Origin: Paragorgia papillata
Lineage: Eukaryota > Cnidaria > Anthozoa > Scleralcyonacea > Coralliidae
Direction of reading: 5' to 3'
Length of the DNA: 64,000 nucleotides
Assembly (NCBI GenBank): GCA_035771165.1
Contig: JAWNZC010000446.1
Span: 992,001 to 1,056,000 of the forward strand
The position numbers and the translations under genes were made by a program. Positions 23,533-34,539 of this stretch are shown piece after piece. Each line of letters opens with the position of its first letter. The first letter of the stretch is position 1. The notes below the pieces were generated by a model. It searched no databases. It worked only from the letters and a program-made list of their open reading frames with translations, and was not told the DNA's origin.

Positions 23533-23977
23533 CTAAAAATATATTTTAATTCATTTGGAAAATAGTTTACGTCAATTATAGTCTGTGTATGCAGTGATCA
23601 ATGCATCATATTGGTATCAGTACATTTGATATAATTGCATATATAATTGACTAAACAGAACAAGATTTAGGGAGAAACGGTATCAAAATTATAGAAAATA
23701 ACATCAATTTAATAGCAATAGCATAGTTTTATTATAAAGCTGACATCAACTATGTACGCTCCTTCACTCCGGTGTTGTTGAGCACTCTGCGAAGTTGCCG
23801 TGGGTACCTATTAGCGATAATGCAACGCTCACTACCCTTGTGGAAGTTTGAGCACTCTGGGCCCATGCGCACTTCACGCTATCTGAATGTATTTCACCGA
23901 TGCTGTCCCACATGCGGTTGTCACCGACGATCGCATGTGTATAAGTAATTGATGAAATTCATTCAGATTGTTCCAAG

Positions 23978-24020
23978 CTACACTGATGAGCTGTTGTACA
24001 GCGAAACACCGTGTCTGTAG
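23978..24020 (+). ncRNA. Hammerhead ribozyme, type I, minimal
   Basis: All catalytic elements are present in order. Stem I 5' strand CTACA (23,978-23,982); core CTGATGA (23,983-23,989); stem II GCTGT, loop TGT, ACAGC (23,990-24,002); core GAAA (24,003-24,006, its last A being 15.1); stem III of 3 bp (ACA/TGT) with loop CCG (to 24,014); cleavage-site C at 24,015, giving a GTC triplet; stem I 3' strand TGTAG (24,016-24,020), fully complementary to CTACA. Beyond an internal loop, stem I continues with GTTC/GAAC. Tiny stem III and open stem I match the hammerheads of Penelope-like elements and metazoan retrozymes. A (TA)n array starts a few bases downstream. It lies in the copy-B version of PPWD1 intron 1, antisense to the gene. 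Confidence 0.88.
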
Positions 24021-24025
24021 ATTGA

Positions 24026-24027
24026 AC

Positions 24028-24080
<53 letters not shown>
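24026..24080. repeat. (TA)n microsatellite next to the hammerhead
   Basis: Almost uninterrupted TA dinucleotides with one tac and one ttat break, directly 3' of the ribozyme. Confidence 0.95.
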
Positions 24081-24081
<1 letters not shown>

Positions 24082-24194
24082 ACTGGACTGCGGGTCCCCG
24101 ATACTTTTGTATTACATGAAGTAATACAGTGCTAACGAATAGTGTTCAGCGAGTACTTGGCGGTTTCACAACTTGACGTTCTTCAGGTTCTTAA

Positions 24195-24526
24195 AGTGCT
24201 TATATCACTTGTGGGGATTTTACATATTCGTAATCTTTGGGTTCTCCTGAGCAAAATTGCAATATATCTTGTCAGCCGCAAATTTCATCTTCATGGAGTT
24301 TTTTCGCTGTCAAAGTTACCGGATGTGATGTCACAAGAAGCATTTTTGTGGCAAGTAACAAAAGAAAACTGCTTTGGAATGCCTCTTGAGACATCACATC
24401 CGGTAACTTTGACAGTGAAAAACTCCATGAAGATGAAATTTTCGGCTGACAAGATATATTGCAATTTTGCTCAGGAGAACCCAAAGATTACGAATATGTA
24501 AAATCCCCACAAGTGATATAAGCACT
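24195..24526. mobile_element. 332-bp MITE with TTAA target-site duplication
   Basis: Flanked by TTAA (24,191-24,194 and 24,527-24,530). Copy A keeps the empty site with a single TTAA at 17,138-17,141. The termini are perfect inverted repeats starting AGTGCTTATATCACTTG, and the arms are about 140 bp long. TTAA specificity points to the piggyBac superfamily or a similar transposase. No coding capacity; a frame across it is a by-product of the arms. Confidence 0.92.
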
Positions 24527-24572
24527 TTAATAGTTGCTCGACATGTTAAATTATTAAAGGCCACAAACGTAC

Positions 24573-25045
24573 CTTTCTTTTTCTTAGGTTTGATTGGCTG
24601 AACCGGTAACGGTCCAATTATCTCCTCATCGCTTTCATTGTCCTCGTTTTCTTCTTCTTTTGCACATTTTCTGTTTATTGCAAGGATGGCAAATCTTCTT
24701 ATATTATTTCTTCTTATATCTTCTTATATTATTTTAAGAAGATTTTATTTTTGACCAAATTTCTTCTTATATCTTCTTATATTATTTTATTTTTCTATAG
24801 CTTTATAAAAGGGATTAAAATTGTAAAATCAGTAATTTAGTAAATACTAAATAGTAATAGACTATAGTAGAATTAATCACTAAAATGACGTCATATCGTG
24901 ACGTCATTAAATTTTTGTTTGAATGTCGAAAATTTTCTTATATTGCCTTAAATCTTCTTATAATGAATATAAGAATTAAGAAGCTTTTTTTTCTAAAAAA
25001 ATCTTCTTATATCCATCTCTGGTTTATTGAGGTCTCGTCCGCCAT
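24573..25045 (-). pseudogene. Duplicated PPWD1 exon 1 broken by a MITE
   Basis: Same sequence as the functional exon 1 (17,184-17,307), including ATGGCGGACGA, the acidic run and the same GT donor. A 341-bp insertion (24,681-25,021) and an 8-bp target duplication split it after the codons for MADETSIN. It also shows missense changes (Arg to Cys and Thr to Ile by eye). It cannot encode the normal N-terminus unless the insertion is spliced out. Confidence 0.9.
24681..25021. mobile_element. 341-bp hAT-type MITE inside the duplicated exon 1
   Basis: Flanked by the 8-bp direct repeat gtttattg (24,673-24,680 and 25,022-25,029), which is single in copy A. Ends CAAGGATGGCAAATCTTC and (reverse strand) CAGAGATGGATATAAG form imperfect terminal inverted repeats. 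The 8-bp duplication and CA-GGATG-like end are typical of hAT elements. The interior is rich in tcttcttata repeats with no transposase. Confidence 0.9.
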
Positions 25046-25420
25046 CTTGATTTTGAAATATTTGGCCGAGGCCCGAGACTGACAGAGGACTGGCAACGAA
25101 TCTACTAGTTCCCAGTTTTCTCTTCGTGAGACAAAGCGCGCGCGAGTGGCGCGAGACTTATAAGCGCCCTGGACATGATCCTCTCTTCAGCTCCAAGCAG
25201 CAGTTTCTTCCTCAGCCTCAGAATCCTCACGGAAAACTCTGCGGAGGAGAGCGGAATTAATATCCTCATCTAAACTGCATGCTAGGATTCTCCTGAATCA
25301 TTGAATTGTCGAAAACCCTAAGCCTAACCCTTGCAGTTCGTATAAGAAACTAGCTATATATACACTTAATTAACACACTTCACAATATGCAGTCTTAGTC
25401 TGTTGTAATTGACACTAAGG

Positions 25421-26060
25421 CTCCGTTTACACGAGACCGGACGAATGTTTTTCCGGATGAAAATTCGTCTGGATAGGCCTCGCGTTCACACGAGACCCGC
25501 CTATCCGCTCAAATTTTTGACACGAATCCGGACGAATTTTCGTCCACCTACGAAAGCGGATGAATTGCGATTTGTGCCGGATAAATATTCGTCCGGTACC
25601 GTGTAAACGGTAAAGATCTGCTTTTTCATTGTGCTCCATCAAGGGAAATAGATCCTTGGAAGAAGAAAGTTGTTTTATATTGCTATCAGTGCTTCTGTGG
25701 ACAACTATTTCGGCTGTCGAGATCCTGAACGCGGCCTTCGTAATGCTTTCGAGCAATTCCCAACATAATTACCTTTCCAAACGACCAAACCAAATTTTAT
25801 AAACACCAAAACGTTGTTACAAAATGGTGGCTCGTTTCGGTGTTTCCTTACACATATCACAAGACCAATCCCCACTATTTACTAACCATTAACCCGAAAA
25901 GTTTACCCAATAACCCCGACAGTTCTCCTCGAACTTCCGTCTAATACGACTCCGTGTAAACGGAAAGGTAAAGTGAACGAATTTTTAGCGGAAGCGTGTA
26001 AACGTACTCATCCGGACAAATTTTTATCCGGATAAACATTCGTCCGGTCTCGTGATGTGG
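25421..26060. mobile_element. Inverted-repeat element (ctccgtttacacgagacc)
   Basis: Left end ctccgtttacacgagaccgg acgaatgttttt; right end cattcgtccggtctcgtg is complementary. Internal repeats of attcgtccgg and cgtgtaaacgg. Copy A carries a shorter version (17,755-18,075) lacking 25,501-25,828. Confidence 0.75.
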
Positions 26061-27532
26061 CCCCCCCCCCCCCCCCCCCCCAACTTTGTTGTAAAGTGCC
26101 CTTTTTTAATGATAAAACATGTGCTTCACAGGGGCCAGTTTTATAACGCTCTTAACGATAGTTTAACTACCCATCGCGTAGTTAAATCGTAGTTAATTTC
26201 TCAATCGCTAGTTATAATTGGCTAGAATTAAGGTCTAACCACAGTTAAAGGTAAATACTTTTTTATAAAGTCAACCCAGGTGTTTTTTTGAAGCTCTACC
26301 CCCTGAACAAAGTACCCTTTTAAAGCTGTGTCCCTCCAGCATCAACTTGTTTTCTATACGCCACTGATTGATACAGATGCAATATCAAAGCTCTATGAGA
26401 GACTGCAACAAGCTGTTTTGCACTAAGACAAAAACAAGTTTAATTAATATACGTAAACATCGGATTAGAAGTAACAGTTCCGTAATAGCATTTGGTTAAT
26501 GTTACTGCAGACTCAATTTTATTGACCCTCTATCTTGACCTCCTTTAGTCTCAGCTGATATGTGATAGATATCTACAACATGCAGTCTGACACTATCAAG
26601 AGTCAGAAACATGTTTACACTTTACTGACTGAGGGGTCACTAATAAATTGTACACAACAACTGCGCAAAACATACCATGGTGCATTCCAAAGCAATCATT
26701 TAAATTGAAAACATTCTTTTTATTAAATTTCCTGTTTTTGCATAATCGATACATAGAGCAAAGCGAGGAGCAACTTATAGTATTAGAATGTTTTCTATAT
26801 AGCTAGTTAACTTACTATACTTGTGTTTTGTCTCAGTATTTGAATTGGGCACTCAACTTATATTCTCAAAAGATATAATGTTCGCCAGGCCAGAAAAATA
26901 TATGAGTAGATTTTTGTGTAATTTTTGTTTCTGTAAAAATAACAGTCTCACTTTTTAATTATACAATACTACCTGTGTTAATTATGTTGATTACGTCATT
27001 CTTCAGTAAATTTCAGGGACTATAATATTAATAAGAATATTTTTTGTGATACTGCACGTACTAAGACGTAATTTGAAATGTATACGTGCAGTTGAAGCTC
27101 TTGTATAAGCGACCACCACGGAGTTGGAAAAATGCATGGTCGTAACTAAAGCTGGTCGCTTATACACAGACAAAAATCTCACAGGCGAGCCTGTTACAAC
27201 TTGTGCGTTTTTGGCCGTGTACGCGCATAACTCAAAAACAAGGAAACAGTTCCGTTTGTAAATCCCCAACGAAGGTGGTCCTTGTGATATAGCTGGTTGT
27301 TTACGACACTAGTAAACGTTGTCGCTTGGAACACAATGCAGATATATGTGTTTACCGTTTCAGTTCTACAAATTCAATGTACATGTTTTTCGTCAGTCGG
27401 CATGTGAAAGCAGATATGTTTATGCAGATTGACTGCGCAAGGAAGCAATTACCCAGTAAGGTTAAAGAATGTCTACAAAATACAAAAAAAATAAGTAAAC
27501 CATAATAAGTATTATAAGTATACTGATAGAAC

Positions 27533-27658
27533 GTTTGAACTATATTTCAGTTCATTGAACTATATTTTAGTTTCATTGAACTATATTTTAGTTCATTGAA
27601 CTATATTTCAGTTCATTGAACTATATTTCAGTTTCATTGAACTATATTTTAGTTCATT
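27533..27658. repeat. Short (about 6-unit) copy of the 20-bp minisatellite
   Basis: Same unit and same flanks as the large array in copy A (left flank taagtatactgat.gaacg, right flank tgtagagctctatatatg). It has only about six units, including two with an extra T (gtttcattg). It sits at the same relative position in the duplication. Confidence 0.95.
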
Positions 27659-28280
27659 GTAGAGCTCTATATATGTAGTAGACTATAGTCTTCATCACCA
27701 AAATGTTTCGTAGTTGTTTGCATGCATGAGAAATTCTGATATTCTGCAGGTACAATCCAACATACTGTAGAATCCCGAAAGTAGCGCCCCCCCCTTACTT
27801 TCGGTTTTATCCATTATTTATTTTACTACTTTTAGCTTTCGACATAGGTATCGTTTTTTGTTGACTCAAGTGTTCATAATTAAATTTGATCATTTGCTCT
27901 GATGAAGATCTGAGTCAACGGGTCGAAAGCTAAGCAATAAATAATTAACATCTTCGTTCACATTACCCAGTTCGTGCTTTATCAGATATAAAAACACTCG
28001 CTTGGTTGGTTGGTTGGGTGCAAGGTGTTGGCCGAGGGGGGCCTTGGACTAGAGCGAGAAGTGGTACTTGATTTACTTGAATTGGAATCAGGTTAAGATC
28101 CAATCAGGTGGTATCTTGAGCTGACCACCCCATCGGGACAGCTAACACCTTCACACCAAAAAAATGGTGAAGAAAAAAAACTTACCATTCTTTTTGAATT
28201 GAAGGGAGGGATGGTGGGAGTTTGAAATTTGCGGAGCTCTCGAACTTGTGTGTGACAGCAAGTCGAGCAATAGCGTAGTG

Positions 28281-28650
28281 AGCGATGCGCGGTAGCTCGC
28301 CCCAGTCTCCAAGCACGCCCCTCATGCTGTTTGCTAATTACGTCCATCCTGTGCGACGCGCGGTTACCTAGTTGTTAACCTTGGTTATTGCATAACCCCA
28401 CTAAACGTGCAAGGTGTTTACGGTTACCACAAATTCTCGCTTCTATTACAATTTTTCACCATACAAACTTTCAAAGAATTAAACAGTCTAACATTTCCGA
28501 ATTTAGGTATATGATATAACTGTATATTCAGTATAGTCACTAGTCAAAACTAACACAGAAAGTTTTGCATTGAAAAGTCAGATCTACGCTTTGAAGCATA
28601 TTACTATGGTAAAAAAATTGTAATTTCTAATTATTTTGACCTGCATGGAA
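28281..28650. other. No gene seen
   Basis: Unique-looking AT-rich DNA just outside the duplication. A GC-rich patch (28,280-28,370) holds no convincing exon. Confidence 0.5.
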
Positions 28651-28651
28651 T

Positions 28652-29065
28652 GTTTCATTAGCAGTCAGTCTGGACTGGTCTCACATACGCATGACCTATA
28701 TATGGGGCCGATTTGAAATAAACAAATAGCTTCTGTTACAAAGTGCATGTAGTGCATGCATGCATGCAGTCGCCAAGTGATGGTCACTTTTAATAGGACG
28801 AACTACGTGCCAATCGCGTTTGATCAGTTTAACTTCTGCATAATATGTGATTGTCGTATCGTTTTTTGTCGGTATGAAGAAATCTTAATTTTGAATTGGT
28901 TTTGAAAAACAAAATTATGTAGTCTGGTACTCAGGGCATGATATATGCAAATTTTGGCAACTGCATGCATGTACACTTTGTAACAGAAGCTATTTGTTTA
29001 CTTCAAATAGACGCCATATATGTCATGTTATGTGAGACCCGTCCCGACTGACAGCTAATGAATCA
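28652..29065. mobile_element. MITE, about 410 bp, imperfect 100-bp inverted arms
   Basis: Arms share cattagc.gtcagtc, aaacaaatagcttctgttac and aaagtg.atg in opposite orientation, with catgcatgcatgca at the inner edge. Confidence 0.82.
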
Positions 29066-29736
29066 ATTTTGTTTTTTTTTGTACCGCGTGCTATATCATA
29101 CAAATAAGGTCAAGGAAGTAGAAAGCAATGCTATATACATTGACCTGCATGTCCACAGATATACCGTCTGTCCAATGGCAATGATAGCTCATCATCTCAT
29201 GTTTAATTTATTTTATCTGCTTGCATGTGCGGATGTGAAAATAACGAACATGTGCACAAAATAAGAAGACAAGCTTACAGACACCAACAATCTGTGTCTA
29301 CTCATGCATGCAATATGTTTACTCACATGTATTATTATCATACTATAAACTTTTCAGCTAACAATTAGAAAACGCGTGATCAAGTTTTCTATGTTAACCA
29401 TTTAGTCATTTACCCTGGGCATTGTCGCCATTTTAGGCATAAAAATTTGAATCTTACTTTTGCTAATTTCCGTCGACTCTATATATCTTCATCAACTTAG
29501 TGTCTTTTACTTTATTCAAATTAAGTGCTGTCTTGTAAATATAATGAAGTAAATTTATTTACAAAAACGAGTGTAAGGTCAACTTCACAGGAAACTTGTA
29601 CTTTTATTACTTGTATAATGATATCTGAACCAGAGTTAGTGACAAGCAAGATAATAGTTTCATCAGCATGTAAATGCAACTTCTCTAACTTAGGTTGTTA
29701 CGAAATGTGAAAAGATATTAGTATATATATAAAATA

Positions 29737-29868
29737 ACAATCGAAATATAGTAACTTAGGTTAGATATACTGCCGAAACAGAGAACGTAGGAAAAAGACT
29801 CGAAACGTTAGATTCCTACGTTCTGTTTTGGCAGTATATCCAACCTAAGTTACTATATTTCGATTGTT
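29737..29868. mobile_element. Foldback repeat, 53-bp arms
   Basis: Arms aatcgaaatatagtaactta, tactgcc.aaacag and aacgtagga are repeated in reverse complement around a short centre (aaaaagactcgaaacgttag). Confidence 0.85.
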
Positions 29869-29937
29869 GTTTCTACACTGCCTACGCAGCACGCTACTTT
29901 TATTTCATTATATATAAAATAGTATAGTTAATAGAAA

Positions 29938-30205
29938 ATATACATGGTTTGGAAACCCGGCAAACTTCAAAGCAGTTAACAATCGAACTATGATTCATGT
30001 TGAGAGGTACCTGAAGGTGCACAAATCCTTTGTTTTAGCTTTATCAATATTTAAACAGTACGGTTGAGCGATCGAACCTAAACGTTGCTATTGGATGATT
30101 GCTAACAGAATATGTTCAATAACCGTGAAAGTGCACACATTTCCATGACTGACCTGAACAAAAACATAAAATAATGACTTTTGTCGAGCTTCCAAACCAT
30201 GTTTA
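29938..30205 (-). mobile_element. Diverged M1-family MITE
   Basis: Contains tggtttggaaac...cttccaaaccat ends and internal acggttgagcgatcgaac and gttgctattgga, matching the reverse strand of the M1 family (2,345; 34,206). Confidence 0.65.
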
Positions 30206-30575
30206 GTTTCTATTAACTATGAAAATAGTTAAAATTAAGGTGCTCGAATTATACAGTGGTCTCATCAGGCTACTGAGTGGTGCAAAAACAGTTACTGTTA
30301 ATTTATCATGTTGTATGCCATACTGATTAAAGTCAGGTGAATATTCTGTAGTTCCCTGTTACGTTGTAAAGTAAGTATAGGCGAATTGAAATATTTTAAT
30401 ACTTCAATATCAAAATATTTTCATTTACACAAGCATATTAACGAATAGTCTGCTGTGTGCTGATGAGATAAGAATTATTAAACTGACTTAACTCATGAGA
30501 CTATTAAAACCTACAACACTATATATAAGACCTTTTGGGTCAGTGAAATGAAATATATATAAGTAAGCCTTGGAG

Positions 30576-30852
30576 ATCTAAGCCTATAGTCCACATGCAC
30601 GTATACGTTATCGCGTTTGACACATTGGCCTAGATGTTTTAAATTGTTTAGTTTGCCACCAACACGTAGAGCGACTCCAGTCTCGACCCAGAGTAACATT
30701 GCAGAGCATTGTTTCTGTCATCTTTTCGTCGCGTTTATCAGTGCATTGATAGGCTAGCCTATCGTATCGTGCATCATCGTAAGGGTCGTGTCTCCCATTG
30801 ACAGGCTGTATAGCATCCGGTCACGTCTTTGCTGCTGATTTTAATTGTTTGA
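30576..30852. repeat. Diverged direct duplication, unit 1
   Basis: Matches 31,118-31,345 across tagtccacatgcacgtata, cttttcgtcgcgtttatcag and ccggtcacgtctttgctgct. The second copy has several internal deletions. Confidence 0.85.
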
Positions 30853-31117
30853 ATACGATTACCTCTAGATAAAAGCTGATATGGATTAAAGTTATTATTC
30901 GCCATTTTTAGGCTTGAAAACTTTGATGACCATGCATATAAATATACGAAATACATATTATGCATGCTTTACAGTTCAAGCCCTAGTGTCACACTGTCAC
31001 ATCTGCTCAATCCAGAAAAATGTAGCGATCTGGAAAGGATATGATAGTCTCTTACGAAGATAATTTTTTCTATGTCATGCTACATCCAATTATCCACGTA
31101 GCTATAAAGGAAATAAT

Positions 31118-31345
31118 TAGTCCACATGCACGTATATACGTTATCGTTTGACAACACTAGCCTAGATCTGATCTCTTTAATGTTTTGTTTGCCGCCAACA
31201 CGCAGAGTGACTCCAGTTTCTGTCACCTTTTCGTCGCGTTTATCAGTGCATTAGTGAGGCTATCGTGCATTATCGTAAGGGTTGTGCCTCCAATTGACAG
31301 GCTATCCGGTCACGTCTTTGCTGCTGATTATAATTGTTATATACC
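31118..31345. repeat. Diverged direct duplication, unit 2
   Basis: Second copy of 30,576-30,852. Confidence 0.85.
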
Positions 31346-31423
31346 TGTAGATAAAGATAAGGATTACAGTTATTACTTTAAATTTCTTTTTTTATACGGT
31401 TGCAGATCGATTTACCATACTAG

Positions 31424-31540
31424 TAAATACTAGTAAAGATTTAGCCAAACCACCTAAAATCTGAATAGCTGAGTAGTAAATACTAGTACTAGTAAAGATT
31501 TAGCCAAACCACCTAAAATATGAATAGCTGAGTGTAAATT
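31424..31540. repeat. Two tandem units of about 60 bp
   Basis: tagtaaagatttagccaaac, cacctaaaat.tgaatagctg occurs twice. A fragment appears reversed at 60,165-60,200 (attttaggtggtttggctaa). Confidence 0.85.
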
Positions 31541-31798
31541 GTAACTCAAGTGAAATTTACATGATGCAACTTGCTTTCAGTGAGCCCCAAGAATAAGTTA
31601 TATCAGAGTCCTTTTCTGAAGTGGGTGGCAAACATTTTTCTTCTTGGACCATTATATATAGCAAGAAGAAGATTTAGTCATCAGCATACAGCTAGTCAAG
31701 CAGGGGCATCGTGGCTCTGAGATTTTAGGGGTGGCCTGCCAAGAGCACAATTTTTCCAACAAACAACAAAATTTTTCCAGCAAACAACAAAATTTTTC

Positions 31799-31801
<3 letters not shown>

Positions 31802-31858
<57 letters not shown>

Positions 31859-31956
31859 CAAAGTGTAAATTTAGTGTTCACTTGGTCAAGAGAGAGCTCA
31901 ACACGACAGTTAATGTTGTGGAGCAATTTAAAACTGTATTTTTAACCTTTTTAAAG

Positions 31957-31995
<39 letters not shown>
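31802..31995. repeat. Paired (TA)n microsatellites
   Basis: (TA)n at about 31,802-31,855 and 31,962-31,995 with a 105-bp non-TA segment between. No hammerhead core found in or beside it. Confidence 0.95.
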
Positions 31996-31997
<2 letters not shown>

Positions 31998-32878
31998 TGT
32001 GGGGTGACTAATGCCAAACAGAAAATACTGTCGAACTTGAGCCAATATCGCTGTTTGATACAGCGTGTTGCAGTGTGTATCCTGTTGGTATAATAAAATC
32101 AGTTGAGAATTTAAAAACTAAATATATAGCCAGTGCAATGGGTCGCTCATATTTGATTTCTGAACATGCAGAACTGAAGGAAGAACTGAAGGCTGGTGCA
32201 CGTAATACAGAACAGTATTTTTCCTAGGAAATTTAAGATAAAATGCGAGTTTGTTGATATCTTTCGAAACGTCCATGATCAAACAACTCACTGTCGTTAC
32301 GGTAAGCATAGCTCTTCATTTAATAAAGACCGACATTTCCTATATTTTCCATGGCTAGAGATATAATCAAAATCTTTGTCAAACTTTCCAAAACATCTCA
32401 TACTGTTAGTAATAATTTATAGTTTAGTTCTCATAACCACTAGGTCATGTGATTGATCAGCGGCAATATTGGATTAGAACCTAAAATATTATCGAACTCA
32501 AACTCTTCTTACGTTTTACCACGCCAAGTTGAATAATATAGGAATGAATCTAGTACAATACTAGAACAAATATATTATAGTTTGGATTTTAGGTTCTAGA
32601 GGCACGCTTTAATACTGCTTATAGAACACTAATAAATGGTGTTTTCAAAAGGTATTTTATAATTATATTTAATTATTACAACCCTAAAATTAATAGTCAG
32701 TAACCGAGTTTGCCCAACCCATACACTAGCATTCACTCATTTCGAATGAACGAACGAATGAATAAAGAATACTAATATACTATATTGATTACCAATATCC
32801 AGAACAGACGTTTTGCATGTTTCAAGGCTTAGCGTTTTTTGTTTTTTATTTTCATTACTCATTTTTAATGATAAAAAT

Positions 32879-33117
32879 TCATGAAGAAAATTAAAAAAAA
32901 AGGAATATTTAATCAATATCTGTAAATCGCATACAGATTCGTCCTGATTTACACTGAAACTTTTTCCTCAATTTACTTAGCTAAAATCACTCCAACGTGA
33001 AATTCATGAAGAAAATTAAAAAGAAAGGAATATTTAATCAATATTTGTAGTGTAAATCGCATACACATTCGTCCTGATTTACACTGAAACTTTTTTCTCA
33101 ATTTACTTAGCTAAAAT
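32879..33117. repeat. Tandem duplication of about 120 bp
   Basis: tcatgaagaaaattaaaaa, gtcctgatttacactgaaac and caatttacttagctaaaat appear twice in order with few changes. Confidence 0.9.
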
Positions 33118-34205
33118 GAAAACATGGCTATTTAGATGCGTCCATATATGTATTTGTACGTAGATATAATTATTTTCTTGTGTCTTTAAGTCATTAATTC
33201 TGCTCGAGAGCTCACAAAACAAAGAAAAACGCCACGCTTTGGTTGAAGTGGAAAAGGGCTGTTGGATCTCACTGTGGTTTTGAAACTCGCATAAACTAAA
33301 TGTACAAAGAAGAATTGGTTTAGTTTTGATGTAAACGAATCCTAACGTTGATTAAAATCTCCTTTTGTGGCCGAGGAAAGAATTTCGTGACACGAGTCTG
33401 TATGTAAACAGCCCCTAATTAAGTTTAACCAGTAAACACGGGAAGAGTTACGCCCACAGTTACCATAAATAGACTAGCCAAAATTAAATCCAGAGGGATT
33501 GATAAAATCAGTCAAACATGAATGTTGACGTCATCTGTGCCCTTCATGTACGTGCAGGTCTTTTGAATTAATATAAAGATTTATAAATAGCCTGTTTACA
33601 AGGAGGTAGGGTTACCCTAGCACCCAGGTCAAGGTTAGGTTAGCCCGGGTTTACAAACAAAATTTCACAGGTAAGGTCACCCTGCTGCCCGGGTTAACTT
33701 TGTTTGACCTGGTTACCAAGCACTAATAACAAGAAGGCAAGAAGCTTGGAACGAGTAAAAAGTAGGCGATTTTAAATTTTAAACATGTGAAAGAATGCAT
33801 GCGTCTTTCCTTGTCCTTTTCTCTCTAATCCTGTATGCATGGTCATCACGTGGATTATACTCCATGCAAGATATAATTTACTCGTTGCGATGTATCATAA
33901 AATTCACAACTCGTAAAATTACGACGGTAAATCACGTCAACAAGATGCCTCCTGTGGTAAACAACATCATTAATATTGACAGATAATAATTGCATTTTAA
34001 GATAAAGATTTTTTTATTTTTATGCTTAATACCAAAGGGCATTCTTATTCCACCAGTTTGCTTTTCAAAACGTTTTATTTCTCTTGCATATGCCCTTCAA
34101 AGGCAATATGTCAATAATAATCCAATAGTCACTCTAGACCGCTGAATATAGATTTGTCTGCATCCACGCAAGCATATATTATAGGCCTTATATTAAGTAG
34201 ATCTG

Positions 34206-34508
34206 TCCATAGTCAATCGAGATAATGGTCTGGAAACTCAGCTAAAGTCTTTGGTCTATCTTTTTGTTCGCCTTTATGCATTTTTGTGCACGGTGCACGG
34301 TCACTGAACACATTGTATTTTAGTACAATGAACGAATTGTCCAATAGCAACGTTTCAGTTCAATCACTCAACCGTGCTATTTAAACATTAATAAACCTAA
34401 AACAAAGGATGTGCACGGTGTAAGGTACGGTTCAACATAAAATCACAGCTCATTATAGGCGCTTTGAAGTTTGCCGAGTTTCCAGACCATTATCTCGATT
34501 GACTATAT
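34206..34508 (+). mobile_element. M1-family MITE, uninterrupted copy
   Basis: Ends tagtcaatcgagataatggt (continuing ctggaaactc) and the exact complement gagtttccagaccattatct (continuing cgattgacta). About 300 bp. Serves as the empty-site reference for the nested MITE at 2,591-2,763. Confidence 0.87.
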
Positions 34509-34539
34509 ATGGTCTGTCCTATTTGAAAGAACACTTAAA

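Larger units (their letters stand above)
23071..28280. repeat. Segmental duplication copy B (decayed PPWD1 5' end)
   Basis: Partner of copy A. It holds a second exon 2, a disrupted exon 1, the promoter-like GC-rich stretch, a second poly-C run (26,060-26,080) and a short six-unit version of the 20-bp satellite. Two insertions absent from copy A (24,195-24,526 and 24,681-25,021) have clean target-site duplications. An intron block (23,752-24,130) is unrelated to the matching copy-A block (16,752-17,072). Confidence 0.93.

Noticed and set aside
24142..24501. 119-aa frame in copy B
   Set aside because: Lies in the TTAA MITE; the same peptide pieces recur on the other strand because of the inverted arms.
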